Part shown: positions 12,401-24,800 of the stretch, one piece after another | Position numbering within the stretch: the first letter of the stretch is position 1 | Layout of the letters: every line of letters begins with the position of its first letter | NCBI GenBank assembly: GCA_003342895.1 | Contig: PTFA01000056.1 | Location: 968,115-1,032,114 of the forward strand | Length of the DNA stretch: 64,000 bases | DNA from: Casuarius casuarius | Taxonomy: Eukaryota > Chordata > Aves > Casuariiformes > Casuariidae | Direction of reading: 5' to 3' | Notes under the pieces: model-generated | Told to the model about the DNA's origin: nothing | What the model saw: the letters and a program-made list of their open reading frames with translations, nothing else | Database searches by the model: none | Translations under genes and position numbers: made by a program

Positions 12401-15400
12401 CAATGCTTTAAATTCCATCCTCTAGTTTGGGGAAATACCAGCAAAGAGAAAAATAGAGTTCAATAAGACTGCAGATACAGTGACTCAAGCACACAGGTAA
12501 ACTGTGCCATTCCATCTGCACTCTGCTGTCCTTGCCAGGCTGCTTGGCAGGGGAAAGGAATGGACAGGATCCTGCTGTCCAAGCATTGCAGAAGACATGA
12601 ATCTTGTCAATTTTGAATTGGATTCTCTGCCAGTTATCAAGCAAGCAGCCAGCAAACTGCAGCATACCGTGCAGCAATGTGCACACCAGCGTTTACGTGC
12701 CCCGCTGCCCTCCCCTGGATGGCATTTGTTAAGGCATTTCTGTAGTCTCCCTTTTTCTAGCTATCAGAGACCATAACCAACTAACAGGGCTGCATGTTTT
12801 TAAATCATCTGAAATTCAAGCCTATTTTTACATAAGGCATAGCTTCAAGCAGTGGCTCAAAATGAAATCTTTCTCTGGACAAGCATATAAGAACTATAGG
12901 CTGATTTCACCAAAGATTCAGTTCTTGCATAGGTTGCATTTTATTGGCATTACTTAAAGTGACCTAATTCTGGCATTATCAATTGTATTCTCAATGGTTT
13001 TAATCCCTTAAAAGAGATTTTACCACTGAAAGGGTATGCTTTCCATTAGCCAGTACTGCAGTCATACCCAAAGCGTACTCTGCTGGCTAATAGGAAAAAA
13101 CTCTTCGAGGACAGCCTTCTGCATTACAAACTCAATGGAAGACAATACTTTTTGTTGGAGAAAATTCATATATTACAGCTAGTAAACATATGCTATCTGC
13201 TTTCTTCTTAGAATCCTTCCTTAAAGCATCTTGTTTTCCTACTTTCCTCTATCTGATTTTCTTATACTCCTTCTCCTCTATTACCAATTTTGTTCTACTT
13301 TTCATCCCATCCACAGCAATTTCTTCCAGTCAAGATATGAATCAATAACTAGAGCTTATCAAAATGATAGGAAAATGTATTTAAAGAAAAAAAGAAGATA
13401 AATATCCTTCAGATGTCATTTACAGATTATATTCAGCCAGTTTCATCAACTTTCAATCAATGATCCACAAGCATTACATTTTTCACGTAAGTTTATCTTA
13501 AGGTGGAGAAAAGCAGTAAGGCCTGAACTATAAGTTTTACAACCTCAGTGAAGTCAATTAGAGCCAATTAGAACAAGTATGGATTCTCTGGGATGTCTCC
13601 ATAGAAAGACATGAAAAGCTTAGTTTTGCTCATAGAGCCAATCAGATGAATCCTCTCCTGTCAGGTGGATTTAGCCAGGGCTTTGTGATCTCCAGGACTG
13701 CTACTGAAATGGTCAGGGGCTAGGTAATTCAGACCTTAATAGCCCTACAGCTGGTTCAGGAGGCTGTGTGGGGCAAGTTCAGCAGCGCTGACTGCTGGCA
13801 GCATTTTACCTTAGTGCTTGTTCCTATTGCTCGCTCCACATAGGATGTTGTGTTTACTTCATACATGAAGCACCATCTTCAAGGTCATTTATAAGAGTGA
13901 CCAAGGGCAGCTGAAAGCTCTGATTTTTGACCAAGTTAGAACAGCTTACCAGCTGAGCTGTTGTAACCAACAGTAGATGACTACAGGCATACTGTTAGCC
14001 CATCCCAGGTGTAAAGTGCTGTGACTTAATTTAAGCCTTTTAATTTAAACTTAATTGAAAGAGGTTAGCGCTAAGCCATATTATCTCACAATTGGAACAG
14101 GCTGAGAATGGAAAATTACTACAGCTCAGCAGATGGGCAGCAACTTAGTAAACCCTGGTAATTCAATTTTGTTCTCAACTCTACCTGGTCCAATGAACAT
14201 CATGACTTCACGCAACAGCTACCTTCCACTAGACCCAGGAAACCACTGCAGTGGGAAAATGTCTAATGAGGAAAGCTGGACCACTAACCATTTATGCGCC
14301 TGCAGTCTGATCCTACAGGACTTCAGAATGGTAGGACCTTACAAAAACAATGTACAATTCCAACTTCTGACACCAAGGACTTTCCATGTGTCTTGAAGCA
14401 GACAGTTAAAACAGACAGTACCAGAAATTGTTAAGGAAAGCTGAGCCCAGCTACCCCTCTCAATTCTGTCAAAAATCTAGGTTGTGGCTCTGGGCACTTT
14501 TACTTTCTTTTTAGTAAAACTAGTGGCATTATTCAGTGTAGAGGCACAAACATTTCTGGGATAGATTGATTTGCTACTTTCTGGTTGCAGTTTGAGGTTA
14601 TATTATTATGATGCTGCAATGTAAGCAATCATTTAATTCCTGGGCTTTTGTCCTGTATTCACATGGAACATCAAAGCAAGCTTAATGTCATTTTAAAGAT
14701 CATAATCTAAGCTAGAAGATTTAAAATGATGCCCAAGTCGACCTCACATGCTAAATAGATAGGGAGAAAGTGTGATTTAATCAGCTGGCAGATTTTTAAA
14801 ATATTTGTTCAGCACTTTTCTTTTTTCCTAATCAAATTTACCACTAGCAGGGGAATGAGAATAAAAACCATCTGTACAGATGTATATCTTGCTTATCCAT
14901 ATTTTCATGAAAAAGGACTCTGATAGCAGACTTCAGATTTTGGAAAAATTCAAAAGGATATTAAAGAAATCAAATAATATAAAAAAGACCCTACTATCAT
15001 TACCTTATTAGATAGGTAACAAAATCATTGTGTGAGCCAAAGGAGACTGTTGGCACAGAGCCACATCAGAGCTCTTCCCAGAGGAGAGGGCATCCTGGCT
15101 CAGGAAGCAATTCGGAGAGGAAGTCGGGCTTGTCAATGTTTCTCCTGTCTCCCTCAGAGCGAAACTGCGGTGCATCATTAGTGTCATGGGCAGGGGATGA
15201 GCTGCATGCGTTCTTCCCACCAACAGCCAACAGATATGGCTCTTTGGTCAGCCACTTTCTGCAGGCTGTCATTTTTCCTGGGAACTGTGACCATTTGCAG
15301 TAGCCTGACAGGAAGGTCACACGAGGAAACAGAACAGTGCATTTGAATTTTGTGTCTAGCTGGGTATTATCAGGAACTGCAGGGATCTTTTTACCTTTTA

Positions 15401-18400
15401 GGTGAAATACGGTGAAATCATCCCAGTGGAAGTTATACACAATACTTGGGTGTGATACTGAAAAATAGTCACTGGGGAAGCCTTCTGCTCTACTGCACTG
15501 TCAGAAAAGTCATATGTAAGGTAGGAAACACTACTGCTTCTCAACTCCTGGCTGCTCTCTCAGTCTTGGGGAAAAAAATGGAGAAAAAACACATAGGCCT
15601 TTCATTGCACTCTCAAAATGCATACACTTGCTTTCTGATAATGCAGCTGGAGGGCAAGATTGACAAGCATGTTTTTAAATAGGAAGCAAAAGCAGGCTTC
15701 AAAGAGCCTACAATATTTTTTAACTAACAAGGGATCCATAGGAGCCAATTAAATTATAGCCATTCCAAATAGACAGGATAGCTTTGCTCTTTTTCCTCTG
15801 CTACGTAGAAGAGTCTTATATTTGCCACTTACTCCAAAAAGAAATGCTCTGTGCCTTTTCAAATCATTTTGCTTTCCACAGTCATAATTAAGTGACAGCT
15901 AAGAAGTGAAGAAAACTTTTCATTTTTTAAAGTTTAAGCTTTAGTTATCCAGGAAAAGTTTTCATTGGTGTTTTTAAAGAACTAGAGGGCTACATCAAAA
16001 TAACTAGAAATAGAGCTGTCCTGGCTGTCCATGCAAAACTAAGATGCATTTCTCTCTGTTTTAAAGAGTAGTTAAATATGTCCAGGTCTGATTCTTTGTG
16101 GTATTCAGTGTTTTTGCATGAAGTCAAGTAATTAAGAGAGAAAATGTCAAACTTTGTGGGAAGTAAAAATCTTCAGTTAAGAAAATCAAATTTGTGGCTC
16201 ACTGCTGCTTGATAAATGGAGGAAGCTGACATTTAATACAATGGCCCATCTACTCTATTGGCTCCAAAACACTCTTAAAAGATAGATGTTAGTTTTAGTC
16301 TATGCCACTCAAGTGAAAACACCAGTCAAAAGGAACTAAGGATAAGAATTCTGCTGTAAATGAGTAGCCTTTAATTAAATTTTATACTCATTACAATAAT
16401 ATTCCCCCCAAGGTGGCTTGTACCTAAAGCATGGCCCCACCAGGGACCATATTCAGACTAGCAATATCCAAGATAGACTTACTTGCCTACTGTGATATCT
16501 AAGTTCAGCTATTCAAACCGCCCAGTGTCCAAAACTGCTAAACTGTCTCTGTATGTTGTCAGTGGAGAAAGTTGTGACACCTTATTTAGACATCTATAGT
16601 AATTGTCATAACTACCTCGCTCCTTGAGTGTACAAGAAGACAGGGGTTGTCAGTTCCAAAGAACAGGTAGTCCAAGCTGATCCCCACTCTATAATTTGGG
16701 CAACAAAGTCTGTCTTATGCGGTGCTATGGACTTGTGCCTTTATTCCCAGTGTTGCTCAGTTCAAAAATTCAAACTTATTAAGAAATTGGACTCTAAATT
16801 ATAATTACCTTTATTTTTTAAATAAGGTACTAAGTTTTTGATCCATGTTTGGATTTATTCTTTTTTTATTTTTTCTTGCTCCCCTCCATTGTCTCTAGGT
16901 GTGTGCAACTGCAACATTGTTGTCCAGGTTCTGAAACCTAAAAAATAGGATAATTTCATGACCTCACCATTGGAGTTCTCTTGAGAAGACCCAAATGTTG
17001 CCAGGTAATGAATCCTAACCCAAATACAACATTTAATTAGTGGACCCTGGCTAGCTTACACCCCCCAACTCCAAAAGTCATTATTCACCTGCTATCTTCA
17101 ACTTTGTCTCCCAACCATGCAGCTGCCCTGAGACCTTTTGTCTCTTCTGCAGCTGTGGTAGGTCTTTGCTCCCTTCCTAGGCCTAAGTTAGCAACAGTGG
17201 AGGAGTTATGCCATGTTTGTTACAATCTCTAATAGGAGAATTACTAAGTATGGTAAATACTGTAAGAATTGGGTTTTATAGGGGTTTGGGAATTGACACT
17301 TTCAAACTTATTTTGCTCACTACCCATAAATATGAAGTCTAATTTATTGATACTCAAATAACTTGATGCCTTTCCCACGTCATGTCCAGAGGATAGGCAG
17401 CTTAGGAAAAAAAGCTATGTAGCTGTGTGTTATGTATCTCTGCTCCAGTATATCAATACTCTTTAAACAATAAGATAGAATATATTATATCAGTCAAATC
17501 AGTCTCCCCAACTTCCCTAGGCAGAGGCAAGCCTTACCTGAATTCCTAAACAGGAGAGCTTTCACTCATACTACCTTCAAATAAACAAATTCAGCCAATT
17601 CATTTTAATTGCCTTGAAGCCATTAGCTGTGCATCTGAGTACTGAAGTCAGGCATTTCTTCATCTCTGGAGTCACATTTTGGGCCCACTCTCATTCTCTG
17701 AGGGAATGATCATATCAGACACTGTTCCCATCCCTGTCTTTCAGCTTGGGAGCTTAGGAACTACTATGCTTTCCTCTATACTTTTTTTGTACAGTCTATG
17801 AGTTACCTGGTGACTTCTGCCTTCTCATCCTTTCCCCCATACTCTGCTTTTTGGAAAAGAATGTCTTTGCACTTCAGTTCTCACTAATAATTAAAGGCAG
17901 CAAAATCAGGCTACTTCCCCAGCCTTTTGTTAACCTGCTGTTGGATTCACCACTTTTCCTGGTCAGCCAAAAAGATCTATGTGTTGCCACTTTTGCATTG
18001 TATCTCATAAGTCAGGGGGCTTTTGTCTTAAATGAGTCATATGGGAGTTCTGTCTATCTCTGATCATTTTACAAAATCATGAGCTGTTCTGCATTAGTAA
18101 AGTGACTATAGAGACAAAAACATTGCAAGCTCAATCCACAGCCTTGTGCGTTAGAAAGAGGCTTATATAAAAAGTGGAGTTTTTAGCTGCCGTGCTGGTG
18201 TTGCTTTGGATTCCATCAAAAAGCCCTGTCTGAGAAAGCTAACAGAGATGGCTGTTGATTTTATTACAGGTCTGGCAATTTCAGAGATACTTACTGAGAA
18301 TGTCCATGGTTTTAACTGCCATCTTTATTTACATAATGTCATTTCTTTAGCATTTTCACATATATTAATAGCAACTTTGGCCTACACAAGTCACTACATA

Positions 18401-20559
18401 TTTCACTAGTCTCCTTAATATAGTGGACATACCACATGGGAACAACTATTTTTTCTAGTGTTTCATTGCCTTAGGATATGGTGTATCATCATGTGTGTGG
18501 GCACAGTAGAAAGCTGACTCAGATACTGCATCTTTTCTGTTGCTTGTTGTTTTCTCTTGGGAAGCTCCAGTAACTTCCTATGATTTCTTCTCTTCTATTC
18601 TTAGGATCCCTTCTGTGAGAAAAAACACCAGTATCGAGGAGCAGATATCTACTGAACTAGCTGTTTACCAGGAATGTCCTATTTCTTTGCTGTTTCAGTA
18701 AAAGAGAAGGGGGTAGATAGAAAAGGAAACTATGCCAACTTGAGTAAGATTCACAGCAAATGTCTTTAAAGAAGTAGCAAAGGCTCCTGACTGCAGAGGG
18801 ACAGAATCTTTTTAGAAAACTGCTGCTAGACTGGCAGCGGAAAAAGTCCCTCTCACTTCCCATATGTACACCCACAGCCCCAGAAGATTAGGTCCCTAAG
18901 CTGGTATGTGCTTCTCCACTTTAGGCCTCCACTTTTGGATCTGCCTTTAATCAGAATCATTTAAAAATGGAAAATTAGTTCTTTAGCTGCTAGAAATATT
19001 AATGAGGCTTGAAAGGAATGGGAGAGTGAAGAGACTGAACCTCCTAAAAAGGCCTGTGGACCTTCTTAGGGGGTAGCTTTTATACATTGCTTTCCTTATG
19101 CTCTTGGAGTGGTTAGGATTTTCCATGTGAGTTTTTTATCTGTTTTCATTGGGAAAGACTAGGTGAAATATCTTTTCCCGCCTCTTAGTTTTTTCTTATC
19201 CTGCTATGGGCTTGGTTATGTGAATTCTGCAACAAGCTGACCTTCTGCTGCAAAAGCTTGTAATTCTGCAGTGCTTTCAGGGTACAGACTGCATCTCCAG
19301 GGCTGCTTCATTAAAGTTAGCAATAGAAATTTTTAAGAATCTTACTGCTGAAAGTGCAAGTGGAACCAGTGCACTTTCCCACAGTTATTTTTTTATTAGA
19401 TTATTTAAATCTAGTTCTTATGAAGATAACAAAAGCTCTTTGTGATAGGGATCATCTCCATTATAAGGCTTAGCAGTGAAGTAGTTAACCATGTTGATTT
19501 CTACAGTGCTATATTTAAGTTTGAGTGTTAACATCCCTCTGAAACAAATAGGGCTGATGATTATTCTTTTTAGAACAAATTTTTCATGTTCTGCAGACTG
19601 AGGTATTGTCTACATTAAGAACATTTGCACCATTATAACTACCCTAATTTTAGTCACATCAGTCCCACTCCCTGATGTAGACGAATTGTACCTAACCACA
19701 TCAGATAAAGCATTATTTTATGGCTGTGCAGGCTGCTCATGTTAGGCATTTTCAACAAAGAACAATGGAGTTCCATTAGTGCAAATTTTCCCAAATGGGA
19801 AAAGATGATACTACATCACTTTGCACTAGCTTTGTATTTTAAAGACTGTATTTTGAACAATGAAGAGTTAAAATATTTCTAAAATAAAGGAAAAAAAAAA
19901 AGAAAAACCCTAAAACCCTGCATGACCAGGGCATTCCCAGACCAAGCCTCTGTGATGCCTTAGTTCTGCTGCAAAGGGCTCTCTGCTTAAGAGCCGTGGG
20001 TGTGTGGTCAAAGACTACGTACACTAACTGTTCAGAGCAGGTCACTTATATATCTGACAATACAAACTACTGCCTTCTACATCACTAACCTAATGCTAAA
20101 GGAGGTTATGTTCCCTCGAGAAGGAACAGATATTTTCTGTTTGCACACTACCTAACACAGGAGGGTCAGCTACCACAACATAAATATTTAATCTTAATAA
20201 CTAGGGAGGTAATATCAAGGGGATACATTAACATGATCCTCTCCAAAGCTTGTAGTGTATAAGCAACATCATTGTTTTCTTTTTTAAGAGGTAGGAGAAT
20301 AGAAGTCAGATTTTTAAAATGTGGCATCAAAAGTTGACCAAAGTCTGTATTTCTGTGCCCATTAACACTGTAGCTGAAGAGCCCATATTTTCAGCATAAG
20401 GCATAACACGTGGAGATTTTTCCAGTTTAAGGAGTCAGACAATAAAAAAAGGGATGTCAGCAGGAGAAATGGGGTTTTGCCTCTCTCTCCCTCCCCCACC
20501 CCTCCCTGTAACACAACATATTTCTACCAGGAATAAAAATAAATAAATCCCTAGTTGTC
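9426..20559. other. Long non-coding stretch, nothing recognised
   Basis: About 11 kb of AT-rich unique-looking DNA. The open frames (for example 10,082-10,722 plus, 15,066-15,440 minus) are below about 130 codons, overlap shadows in other frames, and show no domain I know. A TGACAGCT word, a TALE-homeodomain-type site, near 15,893 is isolated. No microsatellite of note and no recognisable TE. Confidence 0.45.
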
Positions 20560-21290
20560 TTGCTGTGCCCAATTAGTATTCTGTCCATGAATTGTCCCAT
20601 CAGGGAAAAATGCCTCCCTCACACACGTGTTCAGGATAGCACTGATGGATCTGAGGGCCTCTCCAAACACAGTGACCATCTGCTAGGCAAAACATAGGGG
20701 TCTGACAAGCAGGAGCCATTCAGCCCTGTTGTTGGGCCACATTATTACATATTTGACAAGGGTAATGAGAGGCTGTCATTAACCTTACATGACAGTCTCC
20801 ACAATGACACACACTAAAGCAAGAACAAAGAGCAGAACTCAGTAAAAAGGCACCTACTTCTCATTTAACCCCGGAATTGTCAGACACCATTATTGCTAAT
20901 GGAAGCTGGCGGTCCTGGGGTTAATTTCCATTTCTGTGCTCTGCTTGTTCTCTTTCTGAAATGTACTCCTCGTACGGTTAAGGAAGCAGTTTTATCAAGG
21001 CTATTGGGAAGGCAATGCATTATTTATCATAACACACTGAGATGTAAGAACAGAAAGGGTCTCCTGGAGGAATGAACAAACAGACATATTTCATGAAGCT
21101 TTCTGATGGTCTGAAAAAACATCTGAGCTCAGTCTCTGATATTTAAGGTTATCATTGCCTAAGTGTGACATTTCTCTCATCTGCATTTCCTGCCTGATTT
21201 CTCTCAAGCTTAAAATCACAAGACTGTTTTTCTTAGCGTCCTTGTCACAGTCACCTGGCTTTATAATGGCAGGGAAATCCCATTGAGAAA
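20560..21290. promoter_or_regulatory. Candidate conserved non-coding block
   Basis: The stretch carries repeated TGTCA/TGACA words (TALE-homeodomain type), TTATTGCTAATGG and GGTTAATTTCC, and lacks simple repeats and TE fragments. Such motif clustering is typical of enhancers, but I judge it by eye only. It lies upstream of the TATA-bearing segment at about 21.75 kb. Confidence 0.22.
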
Positions 21291-21694
21291 GTTAATCAGT
21301 TGCCTGACTTTCAGTTAAGCAGCAGATGTAGGGTGAGACAGTATTTACAATTTCAGGAAATAAGAGGTCATCTGAATATAAAATATCTGTCTCTGATGTA
21401 ATGATATGGGTTACAGTCCTCCTGTAAGTAACAGTGATCTCGTAACAGAGCTGCTTACCAATGCGGCAATTGAAAGAATGCATTTATTTCCATGGTGACC
21501 TCTAGGCTGAACCCAGGACAAGGGGCTCTGGGAATGAATGCAAGCACTTGTTCGGATGCTTTGGCATATTAGGTACAAATGATAGAAGTGAAAGTGAAGA
21601 TTATGTCTCACTGCAGGAGATTCGGAGCTGGTACAGCTGGGTGTGAGCTCACAGGAGTCACAAGGTTCAGGAACAGCTAGAGCCAATGAGAAAA

Positions 21695-21835
21695 TAGGAC
21701 ATCAGGTGGCGGGTAGCTGCAGTATGAGGATGCTCGGAGCCATCTGGGGGAGGGGACGCCATCTCTGTGGAGAAGCTCTCTATAAATAGCATACAAAAAG
21801 CAAATCACTTTCTTTCCACACAAAGAAGTAAGTGC
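21695..21835 (+). promoter_or_regulatory. Candidate promoter-like segment
   Basis: A locally GC-rich stretch with two GCCATCT words (YY1-like core CCAT, one inside an E-box-like CCATCTGG) precedes CTATAAATAG at 21,780-21,789. This is the same ten bases as the TATA/MEF2 motif at 9,383. The order GC-rich upstream, TATA, then AT-rich is promoter-like. No coding exon follows, so a non-coding transcript or an enhancer is as likely as a gene promoter. Confidence 0.22.
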
Positions 21836-24800
21836 AGCAGCACAAAGCTAGCCTTCCAAAGACACTGGCTAGGAGGCTGGAAATGAAACTGGTTGACAGA
21901 TTGTTTTCATGGAAAAAGTAGAAGGTAAAAACTGCAATTAGGAGACAAACTGTACTATCTGAGGAGCGAGTCCAAGCGAGATTGTTCTTTTTCTCCTGGC
22001 AGAGAATTAACAATCAACAAATGTTTACAAATGCGTTCAGTATTAGGGAAGGAAGAATATGTTGTACAGGCACATTTCAGATTATGGATTGTTTTCCCAA
22101 ATTCACTGTGATGGTCCTTTGGAGTGTTGGATGCCAATGTCACATGCTACCCTTTCTGTTCTCTCATTGGGAGTGCCCTATTCCTGAGTTACTCCCAAGG
22201 GAGTCTGGGTTCTCATTAAATAAGTCTTGATGCCATTGAATCAAACATCTTTTTTTTTTTTCCTCTAGCCATCCAGAAACCATTTTCCATTAACAACTGC
22301 ATGGCGAAACCATTGTTTTACAAATATTCTCAAAGAGCTACTGAAAGGGAGGCAAAATACATGTGAAACTCCATTCTGCTTTGAAATCACAAAAATACCA
22401 GTGAAACATTTTTCCTCCTTTACCCAGTCTGGTCCCACACATGCTTTCTGCTCCAGCTAGTGGCATCCAATGAGTAGTGGAAATACATGGTCCACCTGCC
22501 CCATATCTTTATCAAGGGATGACAGTAACCCACTAGTGCTCGTCCCCAATAGATCTTTCTTGTCAGCTAGCACAGGCCTCCATTCATTAATTTCCCCCGT
22601 AAATGTGCATGTCAAGCTATTAAGGATGACTGAAGCATTTGTGCTGCAGTACCATCAATATATGGATTATACACAGCTTTCTCTCTTTCCATCTCTCTCT
22701 TACCACCTCCAACTCTTACCCACCTCCATCTATCCCTTCTTGTTGATTTCTCAATACTTAGTCTGAAAAATTCTTGGCTTTAGATCAAGATAGAGTAACA
22801 GGGAAGTCTAACTTCATCATCTGAGCGTTAATGGACTGGTATGATCTCTAATAATGATTGTAAAATTATATGTTTCAGGACCCACTGAGGGCATGCCTTA
22901 ACAAATATGACTGCTTCTTTCCATAATTTACAACGAGAATGAAGCCAAATTACCCTTAGTTCGGATTCAGTAGGCTGTTTAAGACTGGTGGAGATGGTCC
23001 TCTTTGTTTAGGTGAGACTCTGGCCATATGCCTATGAACAATGGGAGATGGCAGCCATTTGAAAGACAGTAATTTCTTGCTAGTTTTTCTGAATATTTTA
23101 TCTGCTAACCTTACAGTAAGAGAAAATGATTTATGAATACAGAAAGTTCATCACTCCTAAAGAAATCTTCAAATATAGCATATGCATAATATTCCAGTGA
23201 CTCTTAATTCTGTGGAGAGTTTAAGAGTCTGTGTTATCAAGATCCCTTAGGACAACAAAAAAGATTTGATATTTCTTTCCTTAAAGGGAATTTTAAAAGG
23301 GTTCTTTAACTCTAATTAGTGAATCTACTTGGGAATTCTCAGAAATAGTACTCTGTACTCAAAGAGGAAGAATACCTAATAATTTTCAAACAAAACAAAG
23401 CTGATTTCCCTTTTTAAGTGCAAAATTCAGTCTTAACTAAAGGAGAATATTTGATAACTGCTTATTAACATTTGTTGAGTTTTCTCAGTGTGTCCGATCT
23501 TTAACCTTTTATGAACAGGACATCACATTTACCTGTAAGACCTATCTCCTTACAAATTCCCGTTTTTAATTATTTATGCTTCCACTATTCTTGTGAGGTT
23601 ATATAAACCTATTACATTTTCATTTTATACTATACTTAGCAATTAAATGTTCATACCATTAATTGCCAGAATTACTCATTTCTTTTTCCGAAGATGAGAA
23701 TAGTGGCTGCCCTGCTCCAACATTTTGTCGGTGACCCCATTTTCTATGATTTTTCAAGAGATAGTAAGATTTTTCCTGTGCTACGTTGTTGAATAAAGAT
23801 CATCACTATATAAATGGTAACACTGTATTGTACTGCAGTCACTTAACGTATTTTGTAAAACCTACAATGAACTTGAAATAGAGCCAGTGAAGTTATATAG
23901 AATACCAAACTCTCTTACTTGAAAACAAAGAATACAAATATAATGTAGTTCTGTTGTGTTTTGCATAACATTCAATGACAAGAAATCATTTTTATCAGCT
24001 GCCCAAGTGAACTTTATACATCTAGGCTTGGACCTGTGAATCTATTGTGTGGATCACTACATATGCAATAGCTATATAAGATTTGCAGTATAAGCCTGTC
24101 CTGCTCCTTTCAAGAAAAAAAAAGGAAAAGAAAAGAAAAAAGAGGGAAAAAGAGGAAACAATTTATCAATGCAAACAAAAGTTTTGCTCTCTCAGAAAAA
24201 GGAATCTATATTCCTTGGAATATGGAACCATATAAAGTGGGTTATGTATTTTAATCAGGAGTTTTTTCTACATGGTTAGCATATATTGGCAAGTTGTGCA
24301 AGTATAATGTTCTGCCTTTAATTTAGTCTCAAACACTATCACGAGTCAGACTAAACTACATTTAATCAGATGCCTGATGAATTATGAATGGGTCTACCAA
24401 GCTATTGGGCCATTAAGCATTAGATGAAACATAACTGCCCCAGATGCTTCATCTAGGGTAAACTTCCAACTTTCCAAAAGTTAGAAGACTTAATAACTTA
24501 AATGTAGATACCTTTAGAAGCACAGAAGACTCCAGGACTGGAAATCTGCTTGCATAAATTACAGACTTGTAAGATGTAGAAAATCCATATATTAAAAATA
24601 CACCTTTTTCATCATCTTCAACAGAAATAATATAACCATAATCTAAATAACCAAATTCCTACCAACTGAGTCTATGTTATACAAAAGCAAAACAGAAACA
24701 GTACAGCAATTATAGTTCTCCCTATAAATATATGGATTTACCTATATTTATCAGCAAATATATTACAAATTTAAGTTGCTAGAAATCTTTCCCTCCTTTC

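Noticed and set aside
15066..15440. 124-codon minus-strand frame
   Set aside because: No domain recognised, overlapped by frames on the other strand, and length is within chance.
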